Origin: Sorex araneus
Lineage: Eukaryota > Chordata > Mammalia > Eulipotyphla > Soricidae
Length of the DNA stretch: 64,000 nt
NCBI RefSeq assembly: GCF_027595985.1
Contig: NC_073305.1
Coordinates: forward strand, 167,868,172-167,932,171
Direction: 5' to 3'
The position numbers were made by a program, and so were the translations under genes. Of the stretch, positions 1 to 12,428 are shown piece after piece (within the stretch, counting starts at the first letter, position 1; each line of letters begins with the position of its first letter). Below the pieces are notes generated by a model that made no database searches, was not told the DNA's origin, and saw only the letters and a program-made list of their open reading frames with translations.

Positions 1-232
1 ATCCCATTGATTGTGGAATTTCTTGAGTGGTCTCAGTAACGTCTCCATTTGTCCTAACCCTGAGATTTTAGAAGCTGCTCTTTATTCGTCCTTCCCAACG
101 GTGTTGTATTGGAGGCCCTTTCAGGGTCAGGGGAATGAGATCCATCGTTGTTACTGGTTTTGGCATATTAATACACCACATGGGAGTGGGCAGGAAACTC
201 TAGGTAGCTTGCCAGGTTCTCCCAGAGGGAGA
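1..232 (-). repeat. Family B' SINE (RTE-tailed, long variant), cut by window edge
   Basis: Read on the minus strand, this carries the SINE body, the extra B' block (inverse of 'gattggaggctctttcaggg' and 'ccctgagattttag') and the RTE-like tail (inverse of 'cagtaacgtctccatttgtc'). The same block recurs at 32122-32388, 49162-49428, 52140-52310 and, as a tail only, at 62008-62103. The 3' end lies at or before base 1, so the TSD cannot be seen. Confidence 0.7.
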
Positions 233-535
233 ACTTTGTGGCCTTGTGCTTCCAGGAGCTTGGGTTTTATAGTCTCTGGATGTTGGCCGTTGGTGAAATT
301 ACACGGCACCGGTGGCAGTGTCTGGGTGTGATCGCTTAGCTACTGGAAAATGGCGAATCTGGGTGAAAGAAGCCCAGTCCCGATCTGAGTAGGCTTGGAG
401 GTCTCAGCCCCAGGTCCCACACACCTGGGTTCCTCTGTCGGTTGAGAAGGGCCTTGAGCATGGCTGTGGCTAGACTTGGGAGGTCTTCGGCCACGGGATC
501 TCTGCTCAGGGTGGGGAGGGAAATAAGAATATAAA
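233..535. repeat. Unclassified interspersed repeat next to the B' SINE
   Basis: Bases about 283-445 resemble 27400-27545: both carry 'ggtgtga', a 'gagcaagcttggag'/'gagtaggcttggag' segment, and 'caggt(t/c)cca' followed by a copy of 'ctgggtt'. This is therefore a dispersed repeat of moderate age. No coding potential was recognised. It may be the 5' or LTR part of a larger element. Confidence 0.4.
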
Positions 536-964
536 TCAAATGAAACTTGAGCTTAATATGTTCATGGTTTTTCAATAATTTTTTTAATAAATTGTTATTG
601 TTGGAAGAATATTTTACATTAATTTTTAGACCTTATGATGCTCTAGCTAAATAATATCTATAACCATTTTAAAGCTAAAATGTATAAGGTACTGTATTAG
701 TAACACTGAGTTAATATAAATTGTTATCAACATTAATGATCAAAACATGATGCTCAATCTTGTCATGCCATGATTTCTTTTGACATAACTTTGTAACTTT
801 ATTATTTTATTAGTTTAAGCAACTACTTCAGAATTATGCGAACACTGTTAATGGTATATGTAATTCTATTAATGGTAGGGAAAGTGAAAAGATGATATTT
901 ATATTCTTGTTTTTTTACTGTATTTGGGTTTTTCATCCACTGAAATGATAGAAAAACTGACAAC
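536..964. other. Unique A+T-rich stretch, nothing recognised
   Basis: No repeat, open frame or motif stands out. Homopolymer T runs and simple A+T-rich DNA only. Confidence 0.5.
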
Positions 965-1100
965 TTTACATGTTAGTTATGTGCTAGGCAAGCTTCTAAA
1001 TGCTTTTCATGTGCTATAAAATTCCCATTCCATAATATTATGAAGACCATCATGCCCATATTAAAAACAGATCTAAACTCACACAAGTTCAGTAATGTGC
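965..1100 (-). repeat. MIR-like ancient SINE relic
   Basis: The segment reading 'tgtgctaggcaagcttctaaatgc', then the cluster around 'aatattatgaagaccatcatgcccat', then 'ctcacacaagttcagtaatgtgcagaa' follows the order of landmarks in the reverse complement of an MIR/MIR3 SINE. It is highly diverged, as expected for this ancient family. Confidence 0.45.
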
Positions 1101-1125
1101 AGAAATAAGCAGTCTTTGAAATTCT

Positions 1126-1296
1126 ATTTTTTTATTTTTGGGTCACACCCAGCGATGCACAGGGGTTACTCCTGGCTCTGTACTCAGGAATCACCCCTGG
1201 CAGTGCTCAGGGGACCATATGGGATGCTGGGATTTAAACCTGGGTTGGCCTCGTGCAAAGCAAATGCCCTACCCGCTATGCTGTTGCTCCAGCCCC
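1126..1296 (-). repeat. Family A SINE, full length, with TSD
   Basis: Reverse-complement copy of the tRNA-headed SINE. It begins with a T-rich stretch (the A tail), then 'gggtcacacccagcgatgc', the 'accatatgggatgctggg' core, and ends at 'gctccagcccc' (the 5' head). The flanks 1111-1125 and 1297-1311 read agtctttg(a/t)aattct and form a 15-bp TSD with one mismatch. The A-rich tail and long TSD fit L1-driven insertion. Confidence 0.92.
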
Positions 1297-1311
1297 AGTC
1301 TTTGTAATTCT

Positions 1312-2352
1312 TTTGGATTCAGGAATCAAGAACAAGCAATATCCTAACAAGAAATTCCCTTTTATCCTATTATTGTAAGTTATGATTACAAAACTTACAT
1401 TTTTAGACAATAATAGGTTAATCTTCAAAATTTTGAGACAAGTGTTAAGAAATTTTCTCAATATGTTTTATCTAGGCAGACTGAAAGTAAAAGCGAAATT
1501 AAAAATAATTTCCTTTGTAGCTCTGTAAACCATTAGTACTGTCAATTGATCATGTTTACTATATAAGATGGAAACTCTTATCTATGCTTATGACATGAGG
1601 TTAACATTTTAAATGTCTAGATATTCAATGAATAGACAACAAATGGTTTTCATTTTGGAGCTGATATAGATTACATAAATTAAGTTAATAACTCAAATGT
1701 ATAATTGATAATATTGGTATGCTAGAATGCGGTATTATATATCATGCATAATATTGCAGTGCAATTAGGAGTCTTTGCTTTTCCCAATGTTTTTTTTGTT
1801 TGTTTTTATCAGGTTTTTGGTGAAAGAACACATTAAAATGGTCTTTCTCAGTAAAGAAACTTCAAATATGAATACTTAAAGTGACATTCATGCAGAAGAA
1901 AAAGCAATATACTTCTGACATCAAACCTTTGAAATCCTGCTGGGATTAGAGGCATGTATATAACACCACAAACCATCATGTGTCATTTTTTTTTTTTACT
2001 GCACAGAAGACAGACACAATGTTCCTTACTTCCAAGTTTTTATTAATCTGTTTTGGTTGTTATTTATTTATTTATTTTTGCATAAAGGCTTAGCTTAGGT
2101 TCTCCATAAAAAGTAATTTGACATTTGTTTTCTTTCTCTTCCTTTACTTTCTTGTCTAGAATGTTGAATAGAAAATATGAATTGTTAGATTGAATCTGAG
2201 GACATAACTAGCTTGAGAAAAATTAAAAAGATAGGTCTTCATTCTTTTGTTTTAAATAAGGATTGGCTAACACTTAGAAAGAAGCACTGTAGGATAACAT
2301 TGGGTTTGTCCTTTTAGCCTTGCCACAGAAAACTAAGTTTACCTTAAAGCAA
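1312..2352. other. A+T-rich stretch, nothing recognised
   Basis: Unique-looking DNA with several T runs. No repeat core, open frame or RNA-like structure was recognised. Confidence 0.5.
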
Positions 2353-3355
2353 TGTCCTTTCTGTATGGACACAGGTTATGCTTTGTAACTAGGGAGTTGA
2401 TTGACTCCAAAAATATTTACTCCTGGGCATCTGCTTTCTTGACTCAGTTGCCCTTAGTTCCTAGCACCCCAAAAGCAGGGTCCCAACGAGGAACAAAATG
2501 GACCCAGGGCAAGCTGTGAGTAGCCCTGGCATCGAAATGGGCCAGGCCAAAGCACCATAATATTCAACTCTAAGTTGAGAACATGGTCATAGACAAATGC
2601 TGTCATGATCCAAAAGTAACAACGAGACTAGGACTCTTCTGAGATTAGAAGACTAACATGGCCTGAAGACTGTGGTCTGGAATATACAGTGAATGTCCTC
2701 AGGAAGAACCAAATGCTAAGTTTGATAACTGTGCTCATACAGAATGACAATGTGAGAAATATTAGAAGTAGATTTACGACCACTATTTAAGTGGATTACT
2801 AGCTGAGGAAAGATACACCCTGGATGGGATCCTGCCCTTAAGCAGATCTCCTAGTAATCTGGAGTAATCTCCTTAGATGAGATTTTGTTAATCTCCTGGA
2901 GGAGTGGTTTTACCCCTGTTTGTTGATTGTTAATGTTCAACCCACCTTTGTGTCACCACCCTAGTTATTGCTATATACACTAAGACTGTAAGAGAAGTAG
3001 AGAGAGAAGACACAGAAGCAGAGCACAGAGTGAAAGAGAAAGAAAGAACACAAAGGGAGTGAGAATCAGAGTCAGAGTCAAAGTCAGAAGTGAGACCAAG
3101 TGGGGCTCCAGAGATTGAAGCAAAAGGGCTCTGGAGAGAGAGATCAGAAGAAGAGCAATAGGAAGAGACCAGAGGAGAGATGACAGAGACAGAGAGGTTA
3201 AGAAGAGACCAGACGAGAGACTACAGAGACAGAGTCAGAGATAGAGGGATAGAAGAGAGCACAGCAGCACGCACAGAAGCAGAGCACAAAAAAAGGAGCC
3301 ATCCCAATCAGTCCATACAGAATGGCTCAAAAGCACTGAACACGAGTGGTAAAAG

Positions 3356-3425
<70 letters not shown>

Positions 3426-3466
3426 GTAGAGAGAGAGAGAGTCGCCCCGAGAGCCTGCGAACAACA
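2353..3466 (+). mobile_element. Solo LTR-like element 1 (endogenous retrovirus type)
   Basis: The first ~350 bp are homologous to 52449-52790. Shared landmarks include 'tgtatggacacagg', 'tctgggcatctg' (here 'tcctgggcatctgc'), 'cctagcacccc' followed by 'aaaagcagggtcc', 'ggacccagggcaag' and 'gacaaatgctgtcatgat'. A long purine-rich stretch follows (about 2985-3430). The end near 'gcgaacaaca' resembles 'gcggccaaca' in the second copy. Two dispersed copies without internal genes suggest solo LTRs. No gag, pol or env frame is nearby. Exact ends and a TSD were not established, and the class is unknown. Confidence 0.5.
3357..3424. repeat. (GATA)17 microsatellite
   Basis: Seventeen uninterrupted GATA units (68 bp), followed by GGTA and a short GA run. 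The tract lies inside the purine-rich part of LTR-like element 1 and probably grew from it. Its purity makes it likely to be length-variable. Confidence 0.97.
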
Positions 3467-3480
3467 CACATCTCTCCCTT

Positions 3481-4270
3481 CCTCGAATGCATGTTTATAG
3501 TTTTTTACAAAGCACCAAGTCAGCCTTGCATTTAAGAATTCATGTGTGAAGTTAAATGATCATCCTAGTTGTAACTGAATGCATTCTTTCAGAAAAAATT
3601 ACAATCTGTCATTAACACATAGGAAAAGTGATAGAAAATTCAGACTTAAAATTCAAGTGTCCCTATGTCTCTTTCTTTGAGAGAGACTGAGACTTATATG
3701 CCCATATATTTCATTCATTAACTTTGCCTTTGTTACCTTATATTTCTATGATGCCCTGAGGAACTTGTTCTCAAGTTCCTATACAACTTATCTAAAAAAA
3801 AAATTCTCAAGTTTTTTAGTGAGAATATTTCAATGCATAGCAATAACTTTATATCCTTTGATAATATAAATTTTTATGGTGTGCCAGAACTATTGGAAAT
3901 TGTATCTGTGTGTCTTTTAACTTAGATTATAAACATGACCTGCTCGAATTATGACTACGGAATTATCTTCAGTTCAGAAGATATTCTGAACAAAAGGTCC
4001 TGGTTCTTCTCTTCTGAGTACTACTACCAGAACTTACAAAATAGTGACCATCCTGAGTTTCCAGAAAAATCATAATAACTTTTTTTGGCATTAATTTCAT
4101 TTTAAAATGTGTGATAAGCCTCCACCCAAGAAGCAAACTAAGACTTTTTCCTATTAAGGCAGCACATGTGCTGACTACTCTCTCCCTTACAAAGTTGTTC
4201 TACCATCTGCCCCATCTCTCTCTTCTCTTTGATAAATGTGTTATTTATTGAAACTACACTAAATTCATTA
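3481..4270. other. A+T-rich stretch, nothing recognised
   Basis: Unique-looking sequence between LTR-like element 1 and a SINE. No open frame or repeat was recognised. Confidence 0.5.
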
Positions 4271-4452
4271 TTTTGTTTTGTGTGGGAGATACACACAGGA
4301 GTGCTTAGGGCTTATTTCAGACTCTTTTACTCAGGGATAACTCCCAATATTTGCTCAAGGAACAATATATGGTGCCAGGAACCATATATGATCAAACCTT
4401 GATCAGCAGTGTGCAAGGCAAGCAACTTACCCACTACTCTATCTTTCTAATC
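4271..4452 (-). repeat. Family A SINE, old and diverged
   Basis: The order of landmarks is that of a family-A reverse complement: 'ggagtgcttagggcttatt', 'actcagggataactcc', 'tgctcaaggaac', 'gatcaaacctt' and 'gtgcaaggcaagcaacttacccac'. Many substitutions place it among the older copies. Confidence 0.75.
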
Positions 4453-4799
4453 AAAAGGTTAGATCCATTTTAACATGACCCTGGATAGGGGAGGCACGTG
4501 TAAAATGTTTTGCACTTCTGTTATTGCTTATTTTAAAAACATAGTGATAATTGACTACAAAAAATTCTAGCTGAAAAATTATTATAGAAGGTATAGTCTT
4601 TTAATTACTAAAATATTTTAAAATCCAGAATCTATTAAAGTAGTTTAAATTTGACTTTTTAATTGACTTTTTTCACTCCTTACTTATTTTTTTCTAATGT
4701 TATAATGAGTGGATATAAATCTCTATTTTTTTAAAGCAGATCACAAGAAGTCAAAAAATGGTACAATGGAAATGAAAAAAAGAGAGCTAGAACATTAAA

Positions 4800-4955
4800 C
4801 TAAAGCTTGAAGGCAGGAAAATGGATAATCTGGGAAGAGGAGATGAAGGGAAGGAGAAAAAAATTAAAAAGGAAGGGAAAGGAGAGGAATAAACCCACAA
4901 GGGTGGAAAGGAGTGGAGGGAAGAAGGAGGGCAAAAAGACAAGAAAGGGATTAGA
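4800..4955. repeat. Purine-rich low-complexity tract
   Basis: About 150 bp dominated by G and A on the plus strand. The open frames found across it on both strands are consequences of this composition, not genes. Confidence 0.7.
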
Positions 4956-5020
4956 AACTTCCCAATGGAAACATCCTGAACATGGAAATTCCCAATGGAA
5001 ATGGGAATTAAGGAGGCTGA

Positions 5021-5254
5021 GGGTTTGGGGATAGCACAGCGGTAGGGCGTTCACCTTTCACTTGACCGACCCATGTTCAATTCCTCGGCCCCTCTCAGAG
5101 AGCCGGACAAGCTACCAAGAGTTTCGTGCCCACACAGCAGAGCCTAGCAAGCTACCTGTGCATATTGGATATGCCAAAAACAGTAACAATAAGTCTCACA
5201 TTGAGAGACGTTACTGTGCCCACTCGAACAAATCCATGAACGACAGGATGACAG
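5021..5254 (+). repeat. Family B SINE (RTE-tailed)
   Basis: tRNA-like head ('gatagcacagcggtagggcg', 'gttcaattcct'), then the body with the near-repeat 'gagccggacaagctacc' / 'gagcctagcaagctacc', then 'tgccaaaaacagtaaca', then the RTE-like tail 'gagacgttactgtgcccact' ending in 'aggatgacag'. There is no poly(A). About 85 bp of unassigned sequence follow to 5340. Confidence 0.88.
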
Positions 5255-5340
5255 AGGATTTGGGGGAGGGGTCACCAGGGGACAATGATGGAGGGATCTT
5301 GACTCACCGGTGGAGAAACTGACAGAGCAGCACTGCATGT

Positions 5341-8300
5341 ATTAGACAACTTCCATACTTTTACACCTTATGAAACATATCATTTAAAAAGAACTATGGG
5401 CAATCACTAGATTCAAAATTTATATCACCTGAATTGCAAATATCCTCTTGAAAATTTTCTTTGGAAAAGTGTTTTTTTTTTCTTTAGCTATCTAAATCAA
5501 GCTGGCTCCTCATTTACTTTTGTTGTTTAGTTTTAGCTTTGTTTTATAAATAAGTTCAATCATATTTACAAGTTTAACTGGAATCTTTTGATATCTGTTT
5601 CTCTGCACAAAGAATTCACAAATACCACTTTCACTTGATCAGCATATATCAGTGTTTTGTATATTGGGTGCTGTGCTCCTGTATCACATTTCAAAGTTTA
5701 ATTTCAAAATTGCAATGGTTTTAAATATAGACCAGATGATATGCATGATAATGTGGGATGATTTTAATTTGCTATTTCACAAACTTGAGCTATTGAGGAT
5801 CTAAAACAATGGGGTTTACAGACCTATTTTGGTACAGGCTTCATAAATCTTTCTTATATGAAATTAAAAATATTGAAAGATTAATTATTTTTGTAATTAT
5901 TGATATCTGTGGATATTTTGATTACATAAAATTTTGTCTATTGCAACTATTCTTAATTATTAATTTATTAAGAACTCCAAGGAAATAACTATAAAACAGT
6001 TTGTAGGAATAAAATATAAACCTTTTTGTTAGAGTTCTCATTATTGTTTAAGCATATAGCATAAGGAAGAATTAGAGACATTAATAGATAGAGCTAAACA
6101 GAACTGATAAAAAAACTATTTCATAAAATATGATGGAAAGATTATGAAAGAAATTGAGTTCTCTTTCCCTTTCAAAAATAAAAGCAATTGAATATGGGTC
6201 TAAGCTTGAAATTTCACTATTCCAACATAGTGTTTGAAAAAATATTTTTTCATAATAATAATTTTTATGTCTGTTGGTTTATGTGTGTGTATGTTTGTCT
6301 GTTTGAAAAGTTATTATAAATATGACATGGAGCCTGGATTCATTCCTGGTTATTGGAAAGCTAACCGCAGATGGGATATATCCTTCTTTATTAGAATGTA
6401 AATGTGTCTGAGCTAGACCTCATGTTTGTATTGTGCAATATGCCCCAAGGAGAATTAACTGCACGCAGCCTTTGTGGTCTTTCCTTGCATAGCTGACATC
6501 CACAGAGAACTCAAGTATTATAGCCTTCATTTTATTCTTCCCATTTTCCATATCATTATTTACCAGATAGGCTTTCTAGCTCACTTGGACCATTCTTCAT
6601 AAGCAAGAAAAAGATCTCGGATATTCCACAGGTCTTTAAATATATGCTTACCCTATATTTGAATTGAATTAGTATAGTAAAGTATATCTCACAAAGTTCT
6701 CAAGTGAATTTCAGAGGAGATCCAGGGAAACTGGCTAGGAAAGCTGAGTAAGAGACCACCTGACAAAAAGACAGTAAGATAAGAACGCTGTGGATAAACG
6801 GAAAAAATGAGGAGCCATGTAAACCTCATGGGCAAGAGAGGCCATGAGTAGTTGCATTAGCGCAACTGGATTTTGCTATCCTTTCTTGACCAAATTATCA
6901 AGGGATGTATACATTTTTCTTAGGCTGTGTAGATGGGATGTAGAGGGAGTCACTTGAGCGCTTCAGAAGTCATGAGAATAAATCTATGCTCAAATGTGAA
7001 TGCTAAGTATGAAGCCCACAGCTCAGTTGTCCTACGACTGACCTGTATTGCCATACTTTTTGCCCTGAAATACTGTGGACCTTTTCCAATTATGATAGAA
7101 TATCCTTGAGTTCTCAGTATATATTTGTAATCCAGGCTTAGGAAAATATCAATTGTGAAGGGTTTCCTAAAAAGATGTGATAATAGATGCCTGCTTATCT
7201 CTTAGCAATGTTCAGACTCAAAAACAGACTGAGTCAAAGATCCAGCAAAAAGTAGCCAGAGAAAGCAATGTTCCCATTTTTAAAAAAAGGGGGGAAAAGA
7301 CTGGGATAAAACAGATAAATTCTTCTTTTTTCCCACAGCATGTGGTTAAAATTAGGATTTTGGCTTTCTGCAGGCCCTTATTTCCTTCATTTATACAGCT
7401 GGGCACTTTGTTTTTGAGATGTACAGAGGCTGCTTGAAAGACCAAGAAATCTAGGTCTTTAAAAAGCATTAAATTGGATCAGTTTAGAAAATTGTTAAAT
7501 CCTAATGCGATGCCCAAATCAACTTAAATGACTCCAGGGGAGTAGTTAAAGATGTTTTATACATTTGTACTCCTTAGCATAAAATAAACCAAGCACATCA
7601 AATGGAAGAATGTATGTGGGTTTCTCTATTCTTAGCTCTGTTCATGTCCTATAACTATAACATGTGCATATGTCCAAAAACAACAACAAAACAAAGCCCT
7701 CTCTTTTATAAGCCATCATCTTTACTTCTCATATCTTTGACTGAATGAGGTTTGTGCAATGAGCTATTCTATCTTTAGAAGAGCAATCTTTTCTTCATCG
7801 TATGTGGCCTTTAATATCCCCTTTATGCTATTTTCTGAATGTTGATAGTTTGCCCATAACAAGGAAAATCTGTCTAGCTCACTGATCAAAAATATCAAAA
7901 ATTTTTCTCAAACTGAGGGCTAGCAGACAGAGCTATTTGTCAACAGCGTGAATCCCCCTCAGGTAATTTGAATCCTTTCTTTTCTTATTTTTAGTACGTC
8001 TTTTATCAAACCTCTTAAATTCATGCCTAGCATATCAAGTATGCCTTAAAAATAGCAATGTACTACCACTGTTCAGGGGCGAATTAAGACAGAACAGTTA
8101 AGAGTTAATTCTTACAGTTTCCACACTGGAATAAAGTTAATAAGCTGCCAATAACATGGGTTATAGTTGCAAACGCTAAAGTTATAAGTAATCCTAAAGG
8201 GAAAGAGAAAAATTGTTCCTGACAAGCTGAAATTACTTTATAAAACCTCTTATGTGTTGAGAAGCCTTAGGTTGGTCGGGGCATGAAGCTTATTTCAATG

Positions 8301-9799
8301 TTTAACTCAGTCTGTTTATAAAGAAAATATCTTGCCCAATATCCGCTTTCCTAAAGCATGCCCTTTAACCCACTGTTTTTTGTTTCATTTTGTTGTTGGC
8401 ATGGAGACGAAGAAGCACTACACTAGACTGATCAATGCATGGTTACATCAACATACCATTTTCAGTCAAGTTCCCAGGAGCCTTCCTCCTGAATCTGTCA
8501 TTTTGATTCAGATAACTAAATCAGGCTAAGCACAGCAATGATAACGGATGACTTGCCTCATTAGCTGGCTCCTGCTGCTTTATGCTGCCAGGAAGCTCCA
8601 CAGCGCCTGCCTAGGATCTGGGGAGAGATAACTGTTTTTAAAAATGATTTTGCTGTTCCTTTTGTCATCCTCATCTTGCATTTTGACGGTGATTTTATAG
8701 GATGACATATGCACCAAATCCATGTCTGGGTTTTTCCTTCTCCACAAATACATTGTCATGTGATTACTTTCATGAAGACTGAGCCAACAAGAGGCTTAAT
8801 CCTGGGGCCTATTTAAAAATGTCCTTCAGTTTTTCTCCTTCAAATGTTACATATCTGATAGCATTTTAATTAATAGTATTAGCAATACGAGGATGATGTA
8901 TCTTCCACAATGAAAGCAGGCTCTGCCATAAATTCTGTTCCAGCTCCAAAATGATAGTTCAGTTGGGTCTTAGAACTCATTGAGCTTGAATATGTATGAC
9001 TAATAGCTTTTAAAAAACTAATTATTCATAGAGATGTTTGCATGGAAGGGAAACTAGACAAACAAGAAACAAAAGACTACATGCAGTCATCACAATCTGA
9101 ATTTAAGAGACTCATCTTCGAGACTCATGAAATTAGATATAATAATTATGCATGTAGCTGAAAGCTGCCTGTAGAAAAAAAATGAATGAGAATGCACAAT
9201 CAGAAGCAAAAAGAAGCTGCAATTAGACCAGGAGCTATGTTCCAAAGAGAGAGAATATGGAGAAATTATCAAGGGCTTCTCCAAATCAAACATTATTTTA
9301 GCAATATTACTACATTACAAAAATCAATCTAACTAAAACCAAAATCTAGCCTTGAAAACTAGACCTCTGAGCAATGTTTAAGTTTCCAAATATCTTATGG
9401 CATTTTTCCCTTGACCTCAGAAGACTGAAATTCTCTGTAACAAATGCCCACCCCCCAAACAATTTATGGTTTCAATTTTAAGTACATCCACTTGCACATG
9501 CCTTATTTGCCAAATACTAGGCAATACTGGATACATTTCATAAATCTACTATCTAAGTGAATAAAAATATACAGTAAAGCTGCATGGAAATACATATTCA
9601 AGTATTTTGATAGGAAGATATTTGAATAGTAGCTTTTTTCTGGATGCTCTGAAAAAGTCAATTTTGTAAGCTCAATGTAAAATGTGGATAGTAACAAAAG
9701 TGTTTAGAAAGCATTTTTGTTAAATATTTAATATTGAAGTATTTCAATGCAGTAGATCTGTCATAATTTAACACTCCATCAGTATTCTCCATGCCCCTT
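5341..9799. other. 4.4-kb repeat-poor A+T-rich stretch
   Basis: No SINE, LINE or coding frame was recognised. Bases about 8540-8780 are less A+T-rich and free of repeats, for example 'gctggctcctgctgctttatgctgcc'. That subregion is a weak candidate for conserved non-coding DNA, on composition alone. Confidence 0.45.
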
Positions 9800-9965
9800 T
9801 GTTCGCTTGGGTTTGTTTTGTTTGGTTGCACATCTGCTGGTGCTCAGGGCTTATTCTCGGTTCTCTGCTTGTGGATCATTTCTGGAGTACTTTGGGAACC
9901 ATATGGACTACCAGTGATGGAACCTGGGTTAGCCATGTGAAAGGTAAGAAACCCTGCCTGCTATA
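9800..9965 (-). repeat. Family A SINE, diverged
   Basis: Reverse-complement landmarks: 'ctggtgctcagggcttattc', 'gtggatcatttctggagtac', 'ggaaccatatgg', 'gatggaacctgggtt' and 'gtgaaaggtaagaaaccctgcc'. The open frame starting at 9799 on the plus strand is a chance frame through this SINE. Confidence 0.75.
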
Positions 9966-10373
9966 TATTACGTCTCTGACCTTCATGGCTTTAAAAAAAA
10001 AGAATGTTTTAGAGATTAGTGTCTATGGAGCATAACTATAATCTCTTACAAATGTTTATAAAAGTTTATTTTGTCAAATGGAATATTCTGTGTGGAATGA
10101 TTTATTTATTTACTTGCAAACTGGTTGACTAAAATGTGTAGGAGAAACATACATATAATTAAGTGTCTTATTTTACTTTAAGTAAAGAATATCAAACTTC
10201 AAACAAACATTAATTTTTTTCCACTCTTAACTTATCTTCCAGAAAGTTTATTTTCAATACCTAAAAGAATTCTTCCTCATCTGTGATTTAATTTCTCAGA
10301 TATACTCATTGGTCCCCACTACCAAGAAAAAAGAAAACAATGTTATCAAGTGAATCACACTATTCATTTCCTT

Positions 10374-10423
10374 ATTATTTATTTATTTATTTATTTATTT
10401 ATCTATTTATTTATTTATTTATC
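10374..10423. repeat. (TTTA)n microsatellite
   Basis: About 12 TTTA units with two TCTA interruptions, directly followed by 'tctcatctcc'. No element attached to it was recognised. Confidence 0.93.
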
Positions 10424-10661
10424 TCATCTCCTTAAAAGCTAATGCCTTCACTTATAGTCTATATAGGACATCCCACTACCCCACTAGCTACATCTATTAA
10501 GGAATTTTCAACATGGTACTTTCTACAGTATATGTAACCCCCCAAAAATGTATGTATTCAAATATTACTGTGCCTTACACTTCCAGGCATTATGTCCTTT
10601 CCTTACATTAAAAATGCCTTATAAATCTAGAATACAGATGATATTGTTAAAACAACTTTCT

Positions 10662-10741
10662 GGGTTTTTTTTTTTTTTGTCATGTGGGTGTGGGAGCCCA
10701 TACCCAGCTTTAAAAGTGCTTAGTCCTGGCTCTGAGCACTA
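10662..10741 (-). repeat. Family A SINE fragment
   Basis: A T run followed by a degraded 'gtgggtgtgggagcccatacccag' region and 'gtgcttagtcctggctctgagcact'. This is the 3' half of a reverse-complement family-A copy. The tRNA-like half is missing. Confidence 0.6.
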
Positions 10742-11026
10742 ATTTCTTAGAATTATTTTTGGTTTTTATAAATTTCTTTATAGTTTAATTGGAATATTTT
10801 TTTTGTCACTTGAGTGGAAGATTAAGCTCTAAACTTTTTCTGGAGTAATAGAAAAATTCCAGGTGACACTTGTCTATAAACCGGTTATTTCTACTTATTC
10901 AGTATTTCATATTTTATTATATTTCAAGTTCATCATTTCTGGGTTTTCTGTGTTACTTTATTATTTTGTATGCATTATAACACTTCACTATTTAATTTTA
11001 TTATTTATTGTTCTGCTACATCCATG

Positions 11027-11250
11027 TAGCACTGTCATCCTTTTATTCATCAATTTGCTCGAGCAAATTGACGTCTCCATTGTGAGACTTGTTACTATTT
11101 TTGGCATGTTGAATACACCATGGGGAGCTTGCCAGGCTCTGCTGTGCAGGTGGGATATTCTCGGAAGCTTGCTCTGCTCTCTGAGAGGGACAGAGGAATC
11201 AAACCTGGGTCGGTCGTGTGCAAGGTAAATGCCCTACCAGTCGTGCTATT
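11027..11250 (-). repeat. Family B SINE (RTE-tailed), minus strand
   Basis: Starts with 'tagcactgtcatcc' (tail), then 'tttgctcgagcaaattgacg', 'gtctccattgtgagacttgtt', 'tttttggcatgttgaatacacc', 'cttgccaggctctgc', and 'gaatcaaacctggg' with 'gtgcaaggtaaatgccctacc' (B box and head). The RTE-like part has lost a few bases. Confidence 0.88.
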
Positions 11251-11344
11251 ATATAATCAAAATGATTATTAATATCTATCAGAGTAAATCCATGAAATTT
11301 AATGATCTGCTTAAAATTTTGCCTTCACAGCGACTTGAGACTTG

Positions 11345-11500
11345 GTACCAGGATGTAAAATCCTTGCCTTGCACACAGCTGGCCCCAGTTCAATAACCAC
11401 ACCACATATGGTCCCCTGAGTGTAGTCACAGATGATCTCTAAACACAGTTAGGTGCATGCCTTGAGCAGGGCCAGGTGTTGCCAAAACCATCAGTAAAAC
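11345..11500 (+). repeat. Family A SINE, very diverged
   Basis: 'ccttgccttgcacacagctg', 'ccccagttcaataacc', 'catatggtcccctgagtg', then 'ttgagcagggccaggtgt'. The order is that of family A, but the A box is not recognisable. Bases 11520-11670 may hold a further relic, on the opposite strand. Confidence 0.6.
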
Positions 11501-12250
11501 TAAACAAATCTGACTAAGTGTGTAGGGATGGATGGGTAGGAAGGTAGGTAAACACTGAGCTGGGATCGGAAGAGATGGGGACCCTATGTTATGGTAATCA
11601 GATCACAGTTCATAGCATGCAAGGTAAGGTTGCATGAACTTAAGCCCGCTCTTATCTCTCTAGCCTAGGTATTTTATTTTTGATTCAATTGTAAATCAGA
11701 TTGTTTTCTTAATTTTCCTCTCCTCTAACTCTGTTTGTTATACATTTTAATACTTGGGTATTTTTTCTCACTCAAACATATATTTCAGTGCTTGAAACAT
11801 ATGTTTGTAAAACTCTTGAAAACCTGCATGATTATACATTGTTCCTTCACATATTTTTTTTAACTGAGTTTGTACTAATTACCCTTCTCTCCTTTAGGCT
11901 TCTTCCCAAACAAAAAGGCAACATCCTTCATGCTAAAGCCTTGAATTCCAGACGACACATGCCTGACTATGGTTGTGTCTTTATACTCCACTCTGGTCTT
12001 CTCTACCACAATGCGTGTATATGATTCTACAGATCACTAAGCAGCCATCTGGAAATATAATGATAATCTACTATATGTCCATATACCACATGCTTAATAG
12101 ACACTTGATCACATTTTCCTGGACCGATAGGTAATTATAGGGGATAAGAAGCATCATAATTCAGTAAAATAAGTTTAAAAGTTTATACAAAAATTTTGTA
12201 TTAATCATTCTATCGCATTTCTGTTCAGAGCATAAAAACTGTTATAGATT

Positions 12251-12428
12251 GGGGCTGGAGCAATAGCACAGCGGGTAAGGACTTTGTCTTGCATGCAGCT
12301 GACCCGGGTTCGATTCCCAGTATTCCATATGGTCCCCCGAGCACTGCCAGGAGTAATTCCTGAGTGCATGAGCCAGGATTAACCCCTGCACATAGCCGGG
12401 TGTGACCCAAAAACAAACAAACAAAAAA
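12251..12428 (+). repeat. Family A SINE, full length
   Basis: Head 'ggggctggagcaatagcaca' with a good A box, then B box 'ggttcgattcc', 'catatggtcccccgagcac', and 'ccgggtgtgacccaaaaac' with a CAAA-rich tail. Flanks 'aaaaactgttatag' and 'aaaaactttaatag' may be a mutated TSD. Confidence 0.92.

Noticed and set aside
10863-11228. 121-codon plus-strand open frame
   Set aside because: Its second half runs through a minus-strand family-B SINE. The first half is hydrophobic residues from T-rich DNA. Not a gene.
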